A DNA stretch of 64,000 nt, taken from contig JAQBSZ010000002.1 in assembly GCA_027623555.1 (NCBI GenBank), positions 186,001 through 250,000 on the forward strand, in the 5' to 3' direction. The DNA is from Pseudomonadota bacterium (GTDB lineage: Bacteria; Pseudomonadota; Gammaproteobacteria; Pseudomonadales; Pseudohongiellaceae). Every line of letters begins with the position of its first letter. The first letter of the stretch is position 1. Below are positions 44,570 to 54,214 of the stretch, piece by piece. Both the position numbers and the translations under genes were made by a program. The notes below the pieces were generated by a model, which was not told the origin of the DNA, searched no databases, and saw only the letters and a list, made by a program, of their open reading frames with translations.

Positions 44570-44777
44570 GGTCTGGTCCTATTGGCTGATGATTTTTCTA
44601 ATTTTTTCGGCGGCAACTGGATCGCCTAGGCTGAATATACTCGATTTTCGGTTGCTCCTAAACCTATCCATTCCTTTTCCGGGGTTTTTTTCGCGAAAAC
44701 CTCCTTGCCCTGATTTGCGAGTATCATCTACTCTTTTCAGTGGAAAAACATTTCGCTTAACACTCAATGGATACGCC

Positions 44778-45272
44778 ATGAACAATGACATCGACCCGGA
44801 TTTTGATCCCAGCAAGCATACCCTGACTGATTCCAGTTACTTTGAAGATCTGGAGATTGGTCAGCGCTTTCTCGCTCCCTCTCGCACCTTGGGAGAATCC
44901 AGTTTCGCTGCGTTTCAGATGGCCTGCCTGGATAATCACCCGATACACTATGATGTGGAATACTGTCGACGCCGTGGCCACCCCAACTTGCTTGCGCACG
45001 GTATGCAGGTAGCAATTCAGACAGCTCCCGGTGCGGGGATGCTGCCTCACGTGCTGGAGGATAGTCTTATCGGCTTGCTGGAACAGAGTTCGAAATTTCT
45101 CAAGCCCGTATATTGTGGCGATACTGTATATCCGGCATTGGAAATAATAGACCTGACCCCTGGTAATACCACCGGAGTTATCACGCTGCGTTCAACCGTC
45201 CACAATCAGCATCGTCAACTGGTTCTGGAAGGTCAGCAGAAGATGCTGGTACGTAAACGCCCGGTTGAATAA
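44778..45272 (+). CDS. MaoC-like hotdog dehydratase
   Basis: 164 residues from the ATG at 44778. The family start FEDLEIGQRFLAPSRTLGE is followed by the catalytic MACLDNHPIHYD (Asp and His of the hydratase 2 motif) and LLAHGMQV. MaoC enzymes hydrate or dehydrate acyl-CoA C=C bonds. The frame is open upstream to 44310, opposite the DUF1232 gene, which is chance. Confidence 0.75.
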   Translation: MNNDIDPDFDPSKHTLTDSSYFEDLEIGQRFLAPSRTLGESSFAAFQMACLDNHPIHYDVEYCRRRGHPNLLAHGMQVAIQTAPGAGMLPHVLEDSLIGLLEQSSKFLKPVYCGDTVYPALEIIDLTPGNTTGVITLRSTVHNQHRQLVLEGQQKMLVRKRPVE

Positions 45273-45324
45273 CACGCCGTCTTTCACTATTTCATCTCAC
45301 CTCGCAGCAGCTTGCATTAACGTT

Positions 45325-46167
45325 TCAGTCGGCGATATGGAAGATGGCGGTATGCTCCACTTCCAGTGCGACCTCATTGTCAATCCACATGGCGATGTAG
45401 AGTTTGATGAACTGATTGCCCTTGCGTTCCCATTTATCGATCGGGATAGCATGTACCTCTATCGTATGGCCAACCCGGATGGGGTTGCGCAATGTCAGCT
45501 TACTCCCGGTATGAATCCAGGCAGGTAAGACGAACATACGCATCAAGGCCTTGTTGCAGGCATCGAGTAAATAGTACGGGTGAATGAAGCCATCTTCACC
45601 ACTGTAGATTGGCGACTGATCCCGTTGCACTGCAACTCGCTCCAGATTGTCTGTCGCGCTCGGATTCCATTGGTAAGCCGGTGCCGGTGTACCGATTTCG
45701 ATCAGGTCCCAGGCAATCTCTGCGCGTCCGCTTACAGAGCCGGTGCTTGATACCGTTTGCAGGGCTGCCAGTTCACTTACCGGTGGAAATTCCTGCGGTA
45801 CCCAGGATTCCAGTTTCGCTAACAAGACGCCTTCTTCATTGAAGGCACTGGTAATGTGGTTGCGCTGACTGGTTTCGGAACCGAGTTTTTCGGTGCGAAT
45901 GGTTAACAAGTTATCCTGGTAAGCCGGCTTGATGAATACCACATCCAGCATCCCCTGCGAGAGCCAGTCTTTCCCGTAGCTGCGCACCAGTGGCTGCGTC
46001 ATATAACCGAACACGTTGACACCACTGACCAGTGCGCCGGTGAATCCGTATTTCAGGGCAATGTCATCACTGTGAATCCTGTTTTCCGAAGCTTCCGCAT
46101 CGTTCAGTGACAGTATTTGCAGTGGAGATACCGGGGAGTTCCCAAGGTGTGCGTCGAGTGTTGCCAT
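45325..46167 (-). CDS. Hotdog-fold (MaoC-like) protein
   Basis: 280 residues. The first half has HSDDIALKYGFTGALVSGV, the helix entry of MaoC-like hotdogs, and the second half PIRVGHTIEVHAIPIDKWE and WIDNEVALEVEHTAIFHIAD. It is convergent with the preceding MaoC gene. No clear hydratase motif is seen, so it may be a binding or non-hydratase member. Confidence 0.6.
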   Translation of the reverse strand: MATLDAHLGNSPVSPLQILSLNDAEASENRIHSDDIALKYGFTGALVSGVNVFGYMTQPLVRSYGKDWLSQGMLDVVFIKPAYQDNLLTIRTEKLGSETSQRNHITSAFNEEGVLLAKLESWVPQEFPPVSELAALQTVSSTGSVSGRAEIAWDLIEIGTPAPAYQWNPSATDNLERVAVQRDQSPIYSGEDGFIHPYYLLDACNKALMRMFVLPAWIHTGSKLTLRNPIRVGHTIEVHAIPIDKWERKGNQFIKLYIAMWIDNEVALEVEHTAIFHIAD

Positions 46168-46220
46168 GTGTTAACTACTTGAAAATACAGGGCTGCAAGA
46201 ATTTGACAGGGAGAGTAGGA

Positions 46221-48422
46221 CTAGTTAAAGACGTCTACTTTGCCGAGTTTCCAGTCAACCAGCTGATCGGGTTCAGCCATGCGCATCTTGCGCAGATAGT
46301 AATTGAACTGCGGCGTTTCCAGGCGCATTTTATCCAGGCGCTTGGCATTAAAGAGCATCAGCTTGCAACCTTCTTTACTAGTTATCGGGCCGATGTTGGT
46401 CGGTGCAAAGGGTCTCAGTCCATAGTCTTCATTGTGGAACATGGTCATTCCATTCATTGCTGCATCGCCTTCGGAGATCAGGCACCAGTGTGTATCAACC
46501 AGCTCGAAGGTGTCGCCGCCATTGAGAATGCGCGCCTCGGCGATATTGCACAGCTTTTCCAACACCGTTGAATTTAATTGCTGGAACTGTGGTTGCCTGC
46601 TTATTGCCGGGCGCAGCGACCATTGTTTTAACAATTTGTCCTGGAATCCTTCGGCGATGATGAAGGACTTAAAAGTTTCTTCAGAGAACACGCACAATGT
46701 AACGGGTGTTCTGGCCACTACGCTGGCATTGCGGATACCGGCACCGGTAATCACGGCCATCTCACCGAGGATGTCTCCGGCCTGCAATTTCGCGCTGAGG
46801 TGCAATTCCTTGCCATCATGCTGAACTACGTCGCAGTAGCCAGTCAGGATCAGGTAAACATAGCCGCGGGTTGATGAATCCTGAACCAGGATGACATCGT
46901 CGGTGTTATACCGGCGGATTTCCTCTTCGGCCAGCAGGCTGCGCATCCAGCGATTGGGGAAGGGTCGTCCCAGCCACACTGTCAGATAATGATTTATTTG
47001 CGATGTATAGATCGCAGGGTCACCTTCCAGGATCGTATAGCGCTTTCCGGAATTGGCGAGTGAAAAGGTGGTATTGAATTCATTGGTCAGTTTTTCAACA
47101 TGAACGAAGACTACGCGGTCGGCAGATGACTTTATGGCATCAGCAGGATCACCATGAATTGCACCCGCACCACCATCGGCCACAAGCAATGAAAAGCGGT
47201 CAGAATACAAGCGCTGCAAATTTTGCGTGGTTTCTTTTCGCACCAGACCGCGCCTGGTCATGTCATGTATGGCCGACATGGTGTGATTGTCACCAACCAC
47301 GCAGACATCCCGCTCAATTCCCCGATTTACAGTGGAGAATGTTGCACCTATGGTTGGGATACTGTGCACGGTCACATGGGGGTCGATGGTCAGTCCAAAA
47401 TAATTGAATCTCACCCCCGGAATTACTTCAACCAGCTTGAAATGTTCGCGAATAACTTTTTCTTTCCAGCCGATGCCGCAGGCGATCTTCTCCATCGCCA
47501 TGTTGAAAATTTCCCGCGTGGTGATCAGATCCACGCAATGAGGCATCAACAAAAGGGGAAACAAAGAGGAGTGGTCATCGTGCAGATGGGTCAGGAAGAC
47601 TGCGGCAATCTGGTTCTTGGATATGCCACGTGCAAACAGGTGCTGATCGAGAAATGGAATGCAGTCAATCAGCAGATACTCTCCGTTATAACAAAGTGCG
47701 AGACCGGTGCAGGGTTCAGTCGGTGTAAAACCTGATGCGCCTCCCAGCACTTCAATGCCCATCTTCACCAGGCCACCCGGTATGTAATCAGGTGTCACCA
47801 GGTAGGGTGGTTCGATTGACGCATCTTCATTGAGATCGATGCGAGTAGATTTGGGGCCTACTCCAATATCGAATACATCAGTTTCTGCATGGGTAATTCT
47901 TTGCTTGCCAATATCCACCGAGCCATTCTTGAATGGGCAGAGATTGAAAAAATCTTCCACGGGAATGGTTTTTCCGCGCTTGTCTTTCAGTGCCAGTTCT
48001 TCGCTGGCGGCAAGCCACTCATCCCGCAGCGCGGGGGGCGTTTTCCAGCTGTCCAGTTCTTTTCGGGTCGGCCCGAACAGGGTAATACGCAACAGCCGCA
48101 GGGCATGGCTGATGTCTACACTTTCACCGACAAGGTTCAGTCTGCGACCTTCTGCCAGGCCATTGCTGACGAACAGGAAAAAGTACAGGGGAAATTCCAG
48201 GCTGTTGGTGAGTGAGCCCCCTTTCTCTTTAATATCTGGCAGAACCAGCGTGTCGAAATTGCTTACCCCATGCAGTAGCAAGCCCTTGAGTACTTCCGGG
48301 GGCTGCCCCACCAGGATGCTGCCATGGTCGTCTTCATAAAGTCTGCTGCCCATGCAGGGCTGAATCAGGGTGGCGTCGCCCACGTAGGCACTGGCAGGGA
48401 ATTGAGGGTGCTTGATGGCCAT
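46221..48422 (-). CDS. MBL-fold hydrolase fused to a cyclic nucleotide-binding domain
   Basis: 733 residues. A long N-terminal region (1-205) leads into a metallo-beta-lactamase fold with the metal site THLHDDH (His279, His281, Asp283, His284) and later VGDNHTM and FVHVEKLTNE for the other ligands. Residues about 515-640 form a cNMP-binding beta roll: LTGYCDVV, LQAGDILGEMAVITGAGIRNASVVARTPV. A C-terminal tail follows. A metal-dependent hydrolase whose activity is set by cAMP or cGMP is suggested. Substrate unknown. Confidence 0.8.
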   Translation of the reverse strand: MAIKHPQFPASAYVGDATLIQPCMGSRLYEDDHGSILVGQPPEVLKGLLLHGVSNFDTLVLPDIKEKGGSLTNSLEFPLYFFLFVSNGLAEGRRLNLVGESVDISHALRLLRITLFGPTRKELDSWKTPPALRDEWLAASEELALKDKRGKTIPVEDFFNLCPFKNGSVDIGKQRITHAETDVFDIGVGPKSTRIDLNEDASIEPPYLVTPDYIPGGLVKMGIEVLGGASGFTPTEPCTGLALCYNGEYLLIDCIPFLDQHLFARGISKNQIAAVFLTHLHDDHSSLFPLLLMPHCVDLITTREIFNMAMEKIACGIGWKEKVIREHFKLVEVIPGVRFNYFGLTIDPHVTVHSIPTIGATFSTVNRGIERDVCVVGDNHTMSAIHDMTRRGLVRKETTQNLQRLYSDRFSLLVADGGAGAIHGDPADAIKSSADRVVFVHVEKLTNEFNTTFSLANSGKRYTILEGDPAIYTSQINHYLTVWLGRPFPNRWMRSLLAEEEIRRYNTDDVILVQDSSTRGYVYLILTGYCDVVQHDGKELHLSAKLQAGDILGEMAVITGAGIRNASVVARTPVTLCVFSEETFKSFIIAEGFQDKLLKQWSLRPAISRQPQFQQLNSTVLEKLCNIAEARILNGGDTFELVDTHWCLISEGDAAMNGMTMFHNEDYGLRPFAPTNIGPITSKEGCKLMLFNAKRLDKMRLETPQFNYYLRKMRMAEPDQLVDWKLGKVDVFN

Positions 48423-48639
48423 CTTCTAGTTCGAATTTTTTTTGCGGTTTTATGGCTACGAAATCAGCCGATTGATTGTTCAAGACTACAGATTGGTGGC
48501 TAGGAGTGGAAGCAAATTGTGGGGCGATAACGGGAACATATCTCACTGACACGGATTCCTGCGTAAGCATAAGATTTATGAGGATTAATTAGCGGCTTCA
48601 CAATTGATATGCAGCGCATTTAAGCAGTTTAGTTACTGA

Positions 48640-49224
48640 TTATTTGGCGATTTCATTTCTGCCGAGCGTGTAAAACTCTGCATTAGGACGTATACCTGCC
48701 ATATTCGCCAGGCGATTGGAAAGCGCGAAGAGACCGGCGATGGCACCGATATCCCAGATATCATCATAAGTAAACCCTTGATTTTTAAGTATTTCAAAGT
48801 CTTTGTCAGCAATTTCATAGGACTTCTGTGAGACCTTGGCGGCATAGTCCAGCATGACCCGTTGTCGGGTACTGATATCTGCCTTTCGATAGTTGGTTGC
48901 AAGCTGATCGGCCAGCAGGGGATTCTTCTCCCGGATGCGCAGGATCGCACCATGGGCCACCACGCAGTAAATGCACTGATTCATCCCGGATGTCGCCACC
49001 ACAATCATCTCTCGCTCTCCCTTGCTGAGACCACTGGGGCGTTCCATCAGAGCATCATGGTAGGCAAAAAATGCGCGAAACTCATCGGGTCGGTGCGCCA
49101 GAGCCAGGAAGATATTCGGAATAAATCCCGACTTCTCCTGCACCGCGAGAATGCGCGCACGGATATCATCTGCTAAGGACTCCAGCTCGGGTACGGGAAA
49201 GCGGCTAACAGGCTGCTGGCTCAT
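48640..49224 (-). CDS. AhpD-like peroxidase-related carboxymuconolactone decarboxylase-family protein
   Basis: 194 residues of the uncharacterised peroxidase-related AhpD-like group. The redox motif is CIYCVVAHG (CxxC then His), preceded by SKGEREMIVVATSGMN. An alpha-helical fold is expected. It could detoxify peroxides via a dithiol relay. It precedes the start of the ABM-domain gene, separated by 12 bases. Confidence 0.75.
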   Translation of the reverse strand: MSQQPVSRFPVPELESLADDIRARILAVQEKSGFIPNIFLALAHRPDEFRAFFAYHDALMERPSGLSKGEREMIVVATSGMNQCIYCVVAHGAILRIREKNPLLADQLATNYRKADISTRQRVMLDYAAKVSQKSYEIADKDFEILKNQGFTYDDIWDIGAIAGLFALSNRLANMAGIRPNAEFYTLGRNEIAK

Positions 49225-49236
49225 AGGCAGTACTCT

Positions 49237-49536
49237 TTAGTGGCGCTTTATTTCGCTCGATTGATAAATATTCATCTCAGGAGCAGTAGAAGTCAGACTG
49301 CCTAATCGGGTAATGAATTCACCAGAGGCGGGTACCTGGAAATGTTGTTCCAGAGCCGACATCGACTCCCAGCGCTCTACGAAAACCAGGCGGTTGGGAT
49401 TCTCTGCATCGGCGTGAACAGCATGACTGATGCAGCCGGGTTCTGCTCGCGATCGAACCACATGCTCCTGGCTGATTTTCAGCGCATCTGCCAGGGATTC
49501 AGTCTGCACTGTTATGCTACCTATTACTATCACCAT
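49237..49536 (-). CDS. Antibiotic biosynthesis monooxygenase (ABM)-domain protein
   Basis: 99 residues from the ATG at 49536; a longer frame from 49650 has no good start. The pattern RAEPGCISHAVHADAENPNRL then FVERWESMSALEQHFQ matches the ferredoxin-like ABM fold. These proteins act as quinone monooxygenases or haem-handling enzymes. Likely co-transcribed with the AhpD-like gene downstream. Confidence 0.75.
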   Translation of the reverse strand: MVIVIGSITVQTESLADALKISQEHVVRSRAEPGCISHAVHADAENPNRLVFVERWESMSALEQHFQVPASGEFITRLGSLTSTAPEMNIYQSSEIKRH

Positions 49537-49739
49537 AACTTCACACTTTTTTCCAGTTCTTATAGAGAGTGATTGTTTTTGGCTCGTGCGGCGCGAGCCT
49601 CGGATCCCGGAAGCTGAGGGAGTTCTCGGTGCACTCAGTATTCTCCGCAATGCTCGCCTATTGCCAGAAATAGGTTACTCTTTACCTTGTTCTTACTTAC
49701 CACTACCGATTCTCAAGCGCACTACACGAAGAAACTGTT

Positions 49740-50630
49740 ATGAACCCTGACTCTACCCGTGATCTCGCCGGCAAGGTCTACGTAGTAACCGGTGCCAATA
49801 GTGGCATAGGTCGTGCTGCCGCGACAAATTTTGCCAGTCGCGGTGCCCAGCTTGTCATGGTGTGTCGAAGCACCGAACTCGGTATCAAGGCATTGGACGC
49901 TATCAGGCGGGAATCGAACAATCCCGACCTGAAGTTATTTATTGCCGATTTCAGGTCTCTTGAGAGTGTCAACAAGATGGCACAGGAACTGATTGAGAGT
50001 TGCCCGAAGATTGATGTGCTCTGCAATAATGCGGGTGGCGCAAATGCCGGGCGACGCGTGACCAGTGAAGGCTTCGAAACAACATTCGCGGTCAATCACC
50101 TGGCCGGATTCTTGTTAACTCAGCGGTTGCTGCCGGCATTACTTGAAGCAGCCGACTCCGGTCTGGCGCGGGTAGTGTTCACCAGTTCCCTTGGCCACAC
50201 CAATAGCCCGCTGGATTTTGCTGACCTAAATCTGGAGAAGGGCTATAGCACGCTAAAGGCGTATGGGCGTTCCAAGCTGATGAACCTGTTGTTGGCGCGA
50301 GAGTTACAACGGCGATTCGGTGACCGCAATCTGGTGGCCAGTTCGTTTCACCCGGGCGCCGTGCGCACACCGATATGGAGAAAGGGGGGATTCCTCGCCG
50401 CGCTTCTCGGCCTGGTGATGTATCCTTTCATGCGCAGCATTGACAAGGGAGCTCAGACGCTTATCTGGTTGGCCGCCTCCAGCGATGCTGTGGCCGTGCA
50501 CGCCGCGGGAAATTATTTCATCGACTGCAAGCAACGCCGCCCGGCAGAATTCGCCACCGATGAGGCGGCGGAACAACTCTGGCGTATCAGCGAAGAACTA
50601 GTCCGGCCATTCACAAGCCCTACGGTGTAG
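49740..50630 (+). CDS. SDR-family oxidoreductase, retinol dehydrogenase-like
   Basis: 296 residues. TGANSGIGRAAA, CNNAGG, FTSSLGH (catalytic Ser) and YGRSKLMN (Tyr/Lys) are the SDR motifs; the longer 190-296 tail and NHLAGFLLT fit the RDH/WWOX-like branch. Cytoplasmic NAD(P) oxidoreductase of unknown substrate. Confidence 0.85.
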   Translation: MNPDSTRDLAGKVYVVTGANSGIGRAAATNFASRGAQLVMVCRSTELGIKALDAIRRESNNPDLKLFIADFRSLESVNKMAQELIESCPKIDVLCNNAGGANAGRRVTSEGFETTFAVNHLAGFLLTQRLLPALLEAADSGLARVVFTSSLGHTNSPLDFADLNLEKGYSTLKAYGRSKLMNLLLARELQRRFGDRNLVASSFHPGAVRTPIWRKGGFLAALLGLVMYPFMRSIDKGAQTLIWLAASSDAVAVHAAGNYFIDCKQRRPAEFATDEAAEQLWRISEELVRPFTSPTV

Positions 50631-50672
50631 GCTGTGTCCTTTATTGATTTTTTTTGTTATGCCAAGTCTGCA

Positions 50673-51005
50673 CTATTTTTCCTTTTTACGTTCTCTGCGA
50701 ACTTGAACCATGTAAATAATACTTAGCAACCACGCTAACACCAGAATTAATGGAGCAATTGCACCGAGCCCGATATTTCCATCAAATTCAGTATTATTGA
50801 AATCAGCCTGAATAGTTCCAACACCAGTCAGGAATGTATATACCAAAAAGATAAAGAAAAGCGAAAAAACCGAATACACCAGAGTAATAGCTATCGATTG
50901 GATAGTGCTCAGCTTAGAACCTACTAGATAGACACATACAATGTAGACTACGAAAACTGAAATGAAAATTGCAACAGGTTCATTCACGGCAGAAACATAG
51001 CTCAC
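50673..51005 (-). CDS. Small three-helix membrane protein, unknown function
   Basis: 110 residues with three membrane helices (about 10-29, 36-60 and 81-100) and a basic C-terminus (RRERKKEK). The local DNA is clearly more AT-rich than neighbouring genes, which hints at later acquisition. Lies between an SDR and a HicAB locus. No recognised family. Confidence 0.5.
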   Translation of the reverse strand: MSYVSAVNEPVAIFISVFVVYIVCVYLVGSKLSTIQSIAITLVYSVFSLFFIFLVYTFLTGVGTIQADFNNTEFDGNIGLGAIAPLILVLAWLLSIIYMVQVRRERKKEK

Positions 51006-51190
51006 GACAAGATCATTGTACTGTATTCTGTCACTGCAGTGATTTCCTATAATTGCAAAACGTGGGTGTAGATTAATCTCTAACCTTCTACTTTAGAATC
51101 AACAGCTCAATAAGATGCACTTCTACGCCCGTAATAATAGACAAGCACAAGCTTTCCCTCGTTGATTTGTTTGATTTGTTATGTTCCACT

Positions 51191-51523
51191 CTATGAGGCA
51201 ACTGAATTCTTTAGAGTTTCAGTTACCCATTGATTGATACTTTTGTCTTCGCCCGTAGCGCGAGCGGCAATTTGACTCTGCAATTTAGGAGGAATCCGTA
51301 AATTGAATTTACCTGAGAATTCTTTCGTAGGACTTATACCTTTTTCATCGCAAACTTTCAGAAACACTTTAAGTGAATTTCTGAATTCCATTCGAAGAAC
51401 GGTAGAGCTTTTACCATAGAAATCTGTGCTACCATTTAGGCCCAATATTCCACCTCTAAACTGATCTAGTTCTGGATCATATATGATTTTGGCTTTATAG
51501 CCGTCGACTTCCATTACGTTCAT
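51191..51523 (-). CDS. hicB: HicB-family antitoxin
   Basis: 110 residues, intact. The N-terminal partial RNase H-like fold (YKAKIIYDPELDQFRGGILG) is followed by SGKFNLRIPPKLQSQIAARA, the C-terminal DNA-binding segment. It overlaps the hicA remnant by ATGA. The toxin is dead, so HicB now stands alone. Confidence 0.8.
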   Translation of the reverse strand: MNVMEVDGYKAKIIYDPELDQFRGGILGLNGSTDFYGKSSTVLRMEFRNSLKVFLKVCDEKGISPTKEFSGKFNLRIPPKLQSQIAARATGEDKSINQWVTETLKNSVAS

Positions 51524-51765
51524 AACATAACCTCAATCTCTTCAGGCTATTTCCGAATACTCGCAATGGCTCCTTTATCAGTATTGGGGGATGGGTGGGG
51601 TCAGTGGAATGCGCGAACCTCATTAAAAAGCTCAACGGCAACCCTGGAACCAGTCCTTTCCGATACATCCGCACCAAGCGTCTTGAATAGGGATTCAATA
51701 TCAGTCCAATTAATATTACCGCTGATAGGCCGACTGAATATTAGTTCTAAGGTTTTCTGATGCAT
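51520..51765 (-). pseudogene. hicA: hicA toxin gene with two in-frame stop codons
   Basis: The reading frame from ATG 51765 gives a HicA sequence (MHQKTLELIFSRPISGNINW ... GSRVAVELFNEVRAFH). A TGA at 51603-51601 then stands where the family has Arg (cga to tga) in FHRPHPSP. The frame goes on as PHPSPNTDKGAIASIRK, and a TAG follows where the family has Trp or similar (tgg to tag). After that PEEIEVML ends at the TGA overlapping hicB. Both changes are single transitions. The gene otherwise keeps full length and register. Confidence 0.8.
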
Positions 51766-51823
51766 TCGCAGAAGTTTGGCATGGTACCATTGCAAGCCTC
51801 AAGGAACATAACATAGAGTTTCT

Positions 51824-51988
51824 ACGCAACTCGTTGCGTAGTGGTAATAAAGAACACTGAAGTATATCCCGACACTTAATCTTCGGAGAGTCTATACGCA
51901 ACTCGTTGCGTAGTGGTAATAAAGAACACTGAAGTATATCCCGACACTTAATCTTCGGAGAGTCTATACGCAACTCGTTGCGTAGTGG
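51824..51988. repeat. 72-bp tandem repeat with a palindromic core
   Basis: The core acgcaactcgttgcgtag (arms ACGCAA/TTGCGT) begins at 51824, 51896 and 51968, at exactly 72-base steps. The 54 bases between cores are identical in the first two copies. The part gagagtctatacgcaac also occurs at 52029-52045 within the 3' end of the next gene. The array's open frames are artefacts. Confidence 0.8.
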
Positions 51989-52018
51989 TCAGATTAAGCG
52001 ATTACTCAGTCGTCTGTT

Positions 52019-54097
52019 CTATTCCTGAGAGAGTCTATACGCAACCAACTGCCCCGGAGTCTGCAGCACAATACGCTGCGTACCGTCATGCATATAGGAC
52101 ATCATCCCGTACATGCCCAGACCCGGCGACTCGACACTGCCCAGGCGCTGGCCACTGGCTTTGTCGATGGCGAACAGATAGGGCGTCAGTCCATCATCCC
52201 CAATCGCGGTGTGTAGAAGCATGCCCGGTGTCACCATCAGTGCCGAGTGATTGATATTGCCAGTAGGCGGAATATCCAGGCCCTGTAGTGCCGGATGTTC
52301 CTGCACGAAGCGAGGCGTTCCACCGTTTGGTATCCACCATAGATGCTCCCCGGTTTTAAGGTCAATCGCGGTGATGCGGCTATACGGGGGTTTCTCCAGC
52401 GGCAAGCCGCGCGGACCACGCACGCCATTGGGTGTACCCAGGCCGACAGCATAGTCTGCGATGGTGAGGCCGGTAGGTAACTCGAGGAGAATGTCCCGCT
52501 CCTCGCCCGGCACGATGGTACGCCATCCACAGTTAGTGCGTGAAATGGTGTAGATAATGCCGGTTTCCGGGTCTGCAGCAGGTGGACCGGTAATATTGGT
52601 TCCGCCGAGTTCACCCGGGCACCAGATCGAACCGATCAGGCCCTCAGGATTGTCTTTCTGCATAGGCGGATTGAAGATACCACCTAGCTGATAGTCCGCC
52701 ACGATCGCCAGAGCTTCTGCCCGCAGTTCCGGCGTGAAGTCAATGAGGCCGTCTTCAGTAAGCGCCTGGATGTCGTACGGTGCTGGCTTGGTGGGAAAGG
52801 GTTGTGTCGGAGAAAGTTGTTCTCCCGGGACTTTCGATTGCGGAACTTCACGTTCTACTATTGGCCAGATTGGTTCACCGGTTTCACGATTGAATGAATA
52901 CAGGAAAGCCTGCTTGGTGGCTTGAAAGACACCTGGCACCCTGCGTCCGCCAATGTTGACATCCATCAATAGCGGTGCGGTAGGCGTGTCATTGTTCCAG
53001 ACATCATGATGCACCATCTGAAAATGCCAGCGTCGTTCACCAGTGGCAACATCCAGAGCGATCAGGCTGGCGCTGAAGAGGTTATCACCAGGCTGAAAGC
53101 CGCCATAGAAGTCGATAGTGGCAGCGTTGGTAGGCACATAGACCAGTCCCAGTTCCGGATCCGCGGACAGTGGCGCCCAGGATGAAACATCACCGGTATA
53201 GGACCAGGCATCATTTTCCCAGGTCTCATGTCCGACTTCGCCGGGTCTGGGAATCACGTGAAACTTCCATTTGAACTTCCCGGTACGCAGGTCATAAGCC
53301 AGAATGTCGCCAGGAACATTCTCGGTACGGGTCTGGTTGTATCCCTGTTCGGCTGAGTTACCGACGACTATGGTGTCGTTAACCACGATCGGCGGTGAAG
53401 AGTTGGTGATGTATCCCAACTCCAGGGGAATGCCTTCGTAGGGATCGTAGGTACGACCTGAATTGATCCATGGTCCCCAATCAGAGATCAGATCCGTAAC
53501 CAGGTCCACTCCACCGGTCTGTGGGAAACCTTCCAGCGGTATCGAAGTTCCCCAGTTCTCCAGCAGGTCACCGGTATTGGCGTCCAGGGCATACAGAAAG
53601 AAGGCCGGCGTGACTATCAGGACCACACCACGGCCATCAATTTCGGCATAGGCAACACCCTTGCCCCAGGGTGCTCGCATGGAGTATTCCCAGCGAAACG
53701 TGTTCGGTTCCCGAAATGACCACAGCGTCTCACCACTGACCGGATCGATCGCCACGACATGCCGCCGCGATCCAGCTACCGTGAAGAGCTTGCCATCGGC
53801 ATAGACTGGAGTGGAGCGGGGCGGCGTCGAGCCGAAACTGGCATCACTCCAGACCCATTCAATCTCCAGATCGGCGAAATTCTCCGGATTGATCTGATTC
53901 AGAGGAGTGGACCGCGTGTGTCCTGCATCGCCTCCTATGTAACGCCACTCACTGGGATCTGCTCTTTCATTGACATGCTGCCCATAACTGGAATTGAACA
54001 CCATAAACTGAAGGAGCAACAGGCACAGTGATGCGAGGTGAATAACGGGTAAACGGCGGATGGTGGACCGCGAGTCCACAATGGATTTGCCTGGCAT
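52019..54097 (-). CDS. PQQ-dependent dehydrogenase, quinoprotein glucose dehydrogenase-like
   Basis: 692 residues, signal peptide ending NSSYG. An eight-bladed propeller with W-motif repeats such as [22 protein letters not shown] and [25 protein letters not shown] is the GDH-type active-site segment. No cytochrome domain is present, so electrons go to a separate carrier. It would oxidise a sugar or alcohol in the periplasm. Its last codons overlap the motif of the 72-bp repeat array. Confidence 0.85.
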   Translation of the reverse strand: MPGKSIVDSRSTIRRLPVIHLASLCLLLLQFMVFNSSYGQHVNERADPSEWRYIGGDAGHTRSTPLNQINPENFADLEIEWVWSDASFGSTPPRSTPVYADGKLFTVAGSRRHVVAIDPVSGETLWSFREPNTFRWEYSMRAPWGKGVAYAEIDGRGVVLIVTPAFFLYALDANTGDLLENWGTSIPLEGFPQTGGVDLVTDLISDWGPWINSGRTYDPYEGIPLELGYITNSSPPIVVNDTIVVGNSAEQGYNQTRTENVPGDILAYDLRTGKFKWKFHVIPRPGEVGHETWENDAWSYTGDVSSWAPLSADPELGLVYVPTNAATIDFYGGFQPGDNLFSASLIALDVATGERRWHFQMVHHDVWNNDTPTAPLLMDVNIGGRRVPGVFQATKQAFLYSFNRETGEPIWPIVEREVPQSKVPGEQLSPTQPFPTKPAPYDIQALTEDGLIDFTPELRAEALAIVADYQLGGIFNPPMQKDNPEGLIGSIWCPGELGGTNITGPPAADPETGIIYTISRTNCGWRTIVPGEERDILLELPTGLTIADYAVGLGTPNGVRGPRGLPLEKPPYSRITAIDLKTGEHLWWIPNGGTPRFVQEHPALQGLDIPPTGNINHSALMVTPGMLLHTAIGDDGLTPYLFAIDKASGQRLGSVESPGLGMYGMMSYMHDGTQRIVLQTPGQLVAYRLSQE

Positions 54098-54214
54098 GGA
54101 AACCCTCCTTATTCATCTTGCGCCGCGCAAGCGACCAACGATAAATTTGCCAATTTTGGAATTGCTACTCGGTAAGAATAATGAATAAATACTCGTCTGT
54201 AAAAGCCAACCGAC

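Noticed and set aside
44310-44777. Long N-terminal extension of the MaoC-like frame
   Set aside because: It runs opposite the DUF1232 gene with a Ser/Arg-rich shadow composition; the ATG at 44778 gives a normal MaoC start.
51716-51973. Minus-strand 85-codon ORF over the 72-bp array
   Set aside because: It is two repeats of the same segment and overlaps the hicA remnant; no independent evidence for a protein.
51824-51988. CRISPR array or integron attC sites
   Set aside because: The spacer parts are identical, and the core does not fit the RYYYAAC/GTTRRRY attC ends; a simple tandem repeat explains it.
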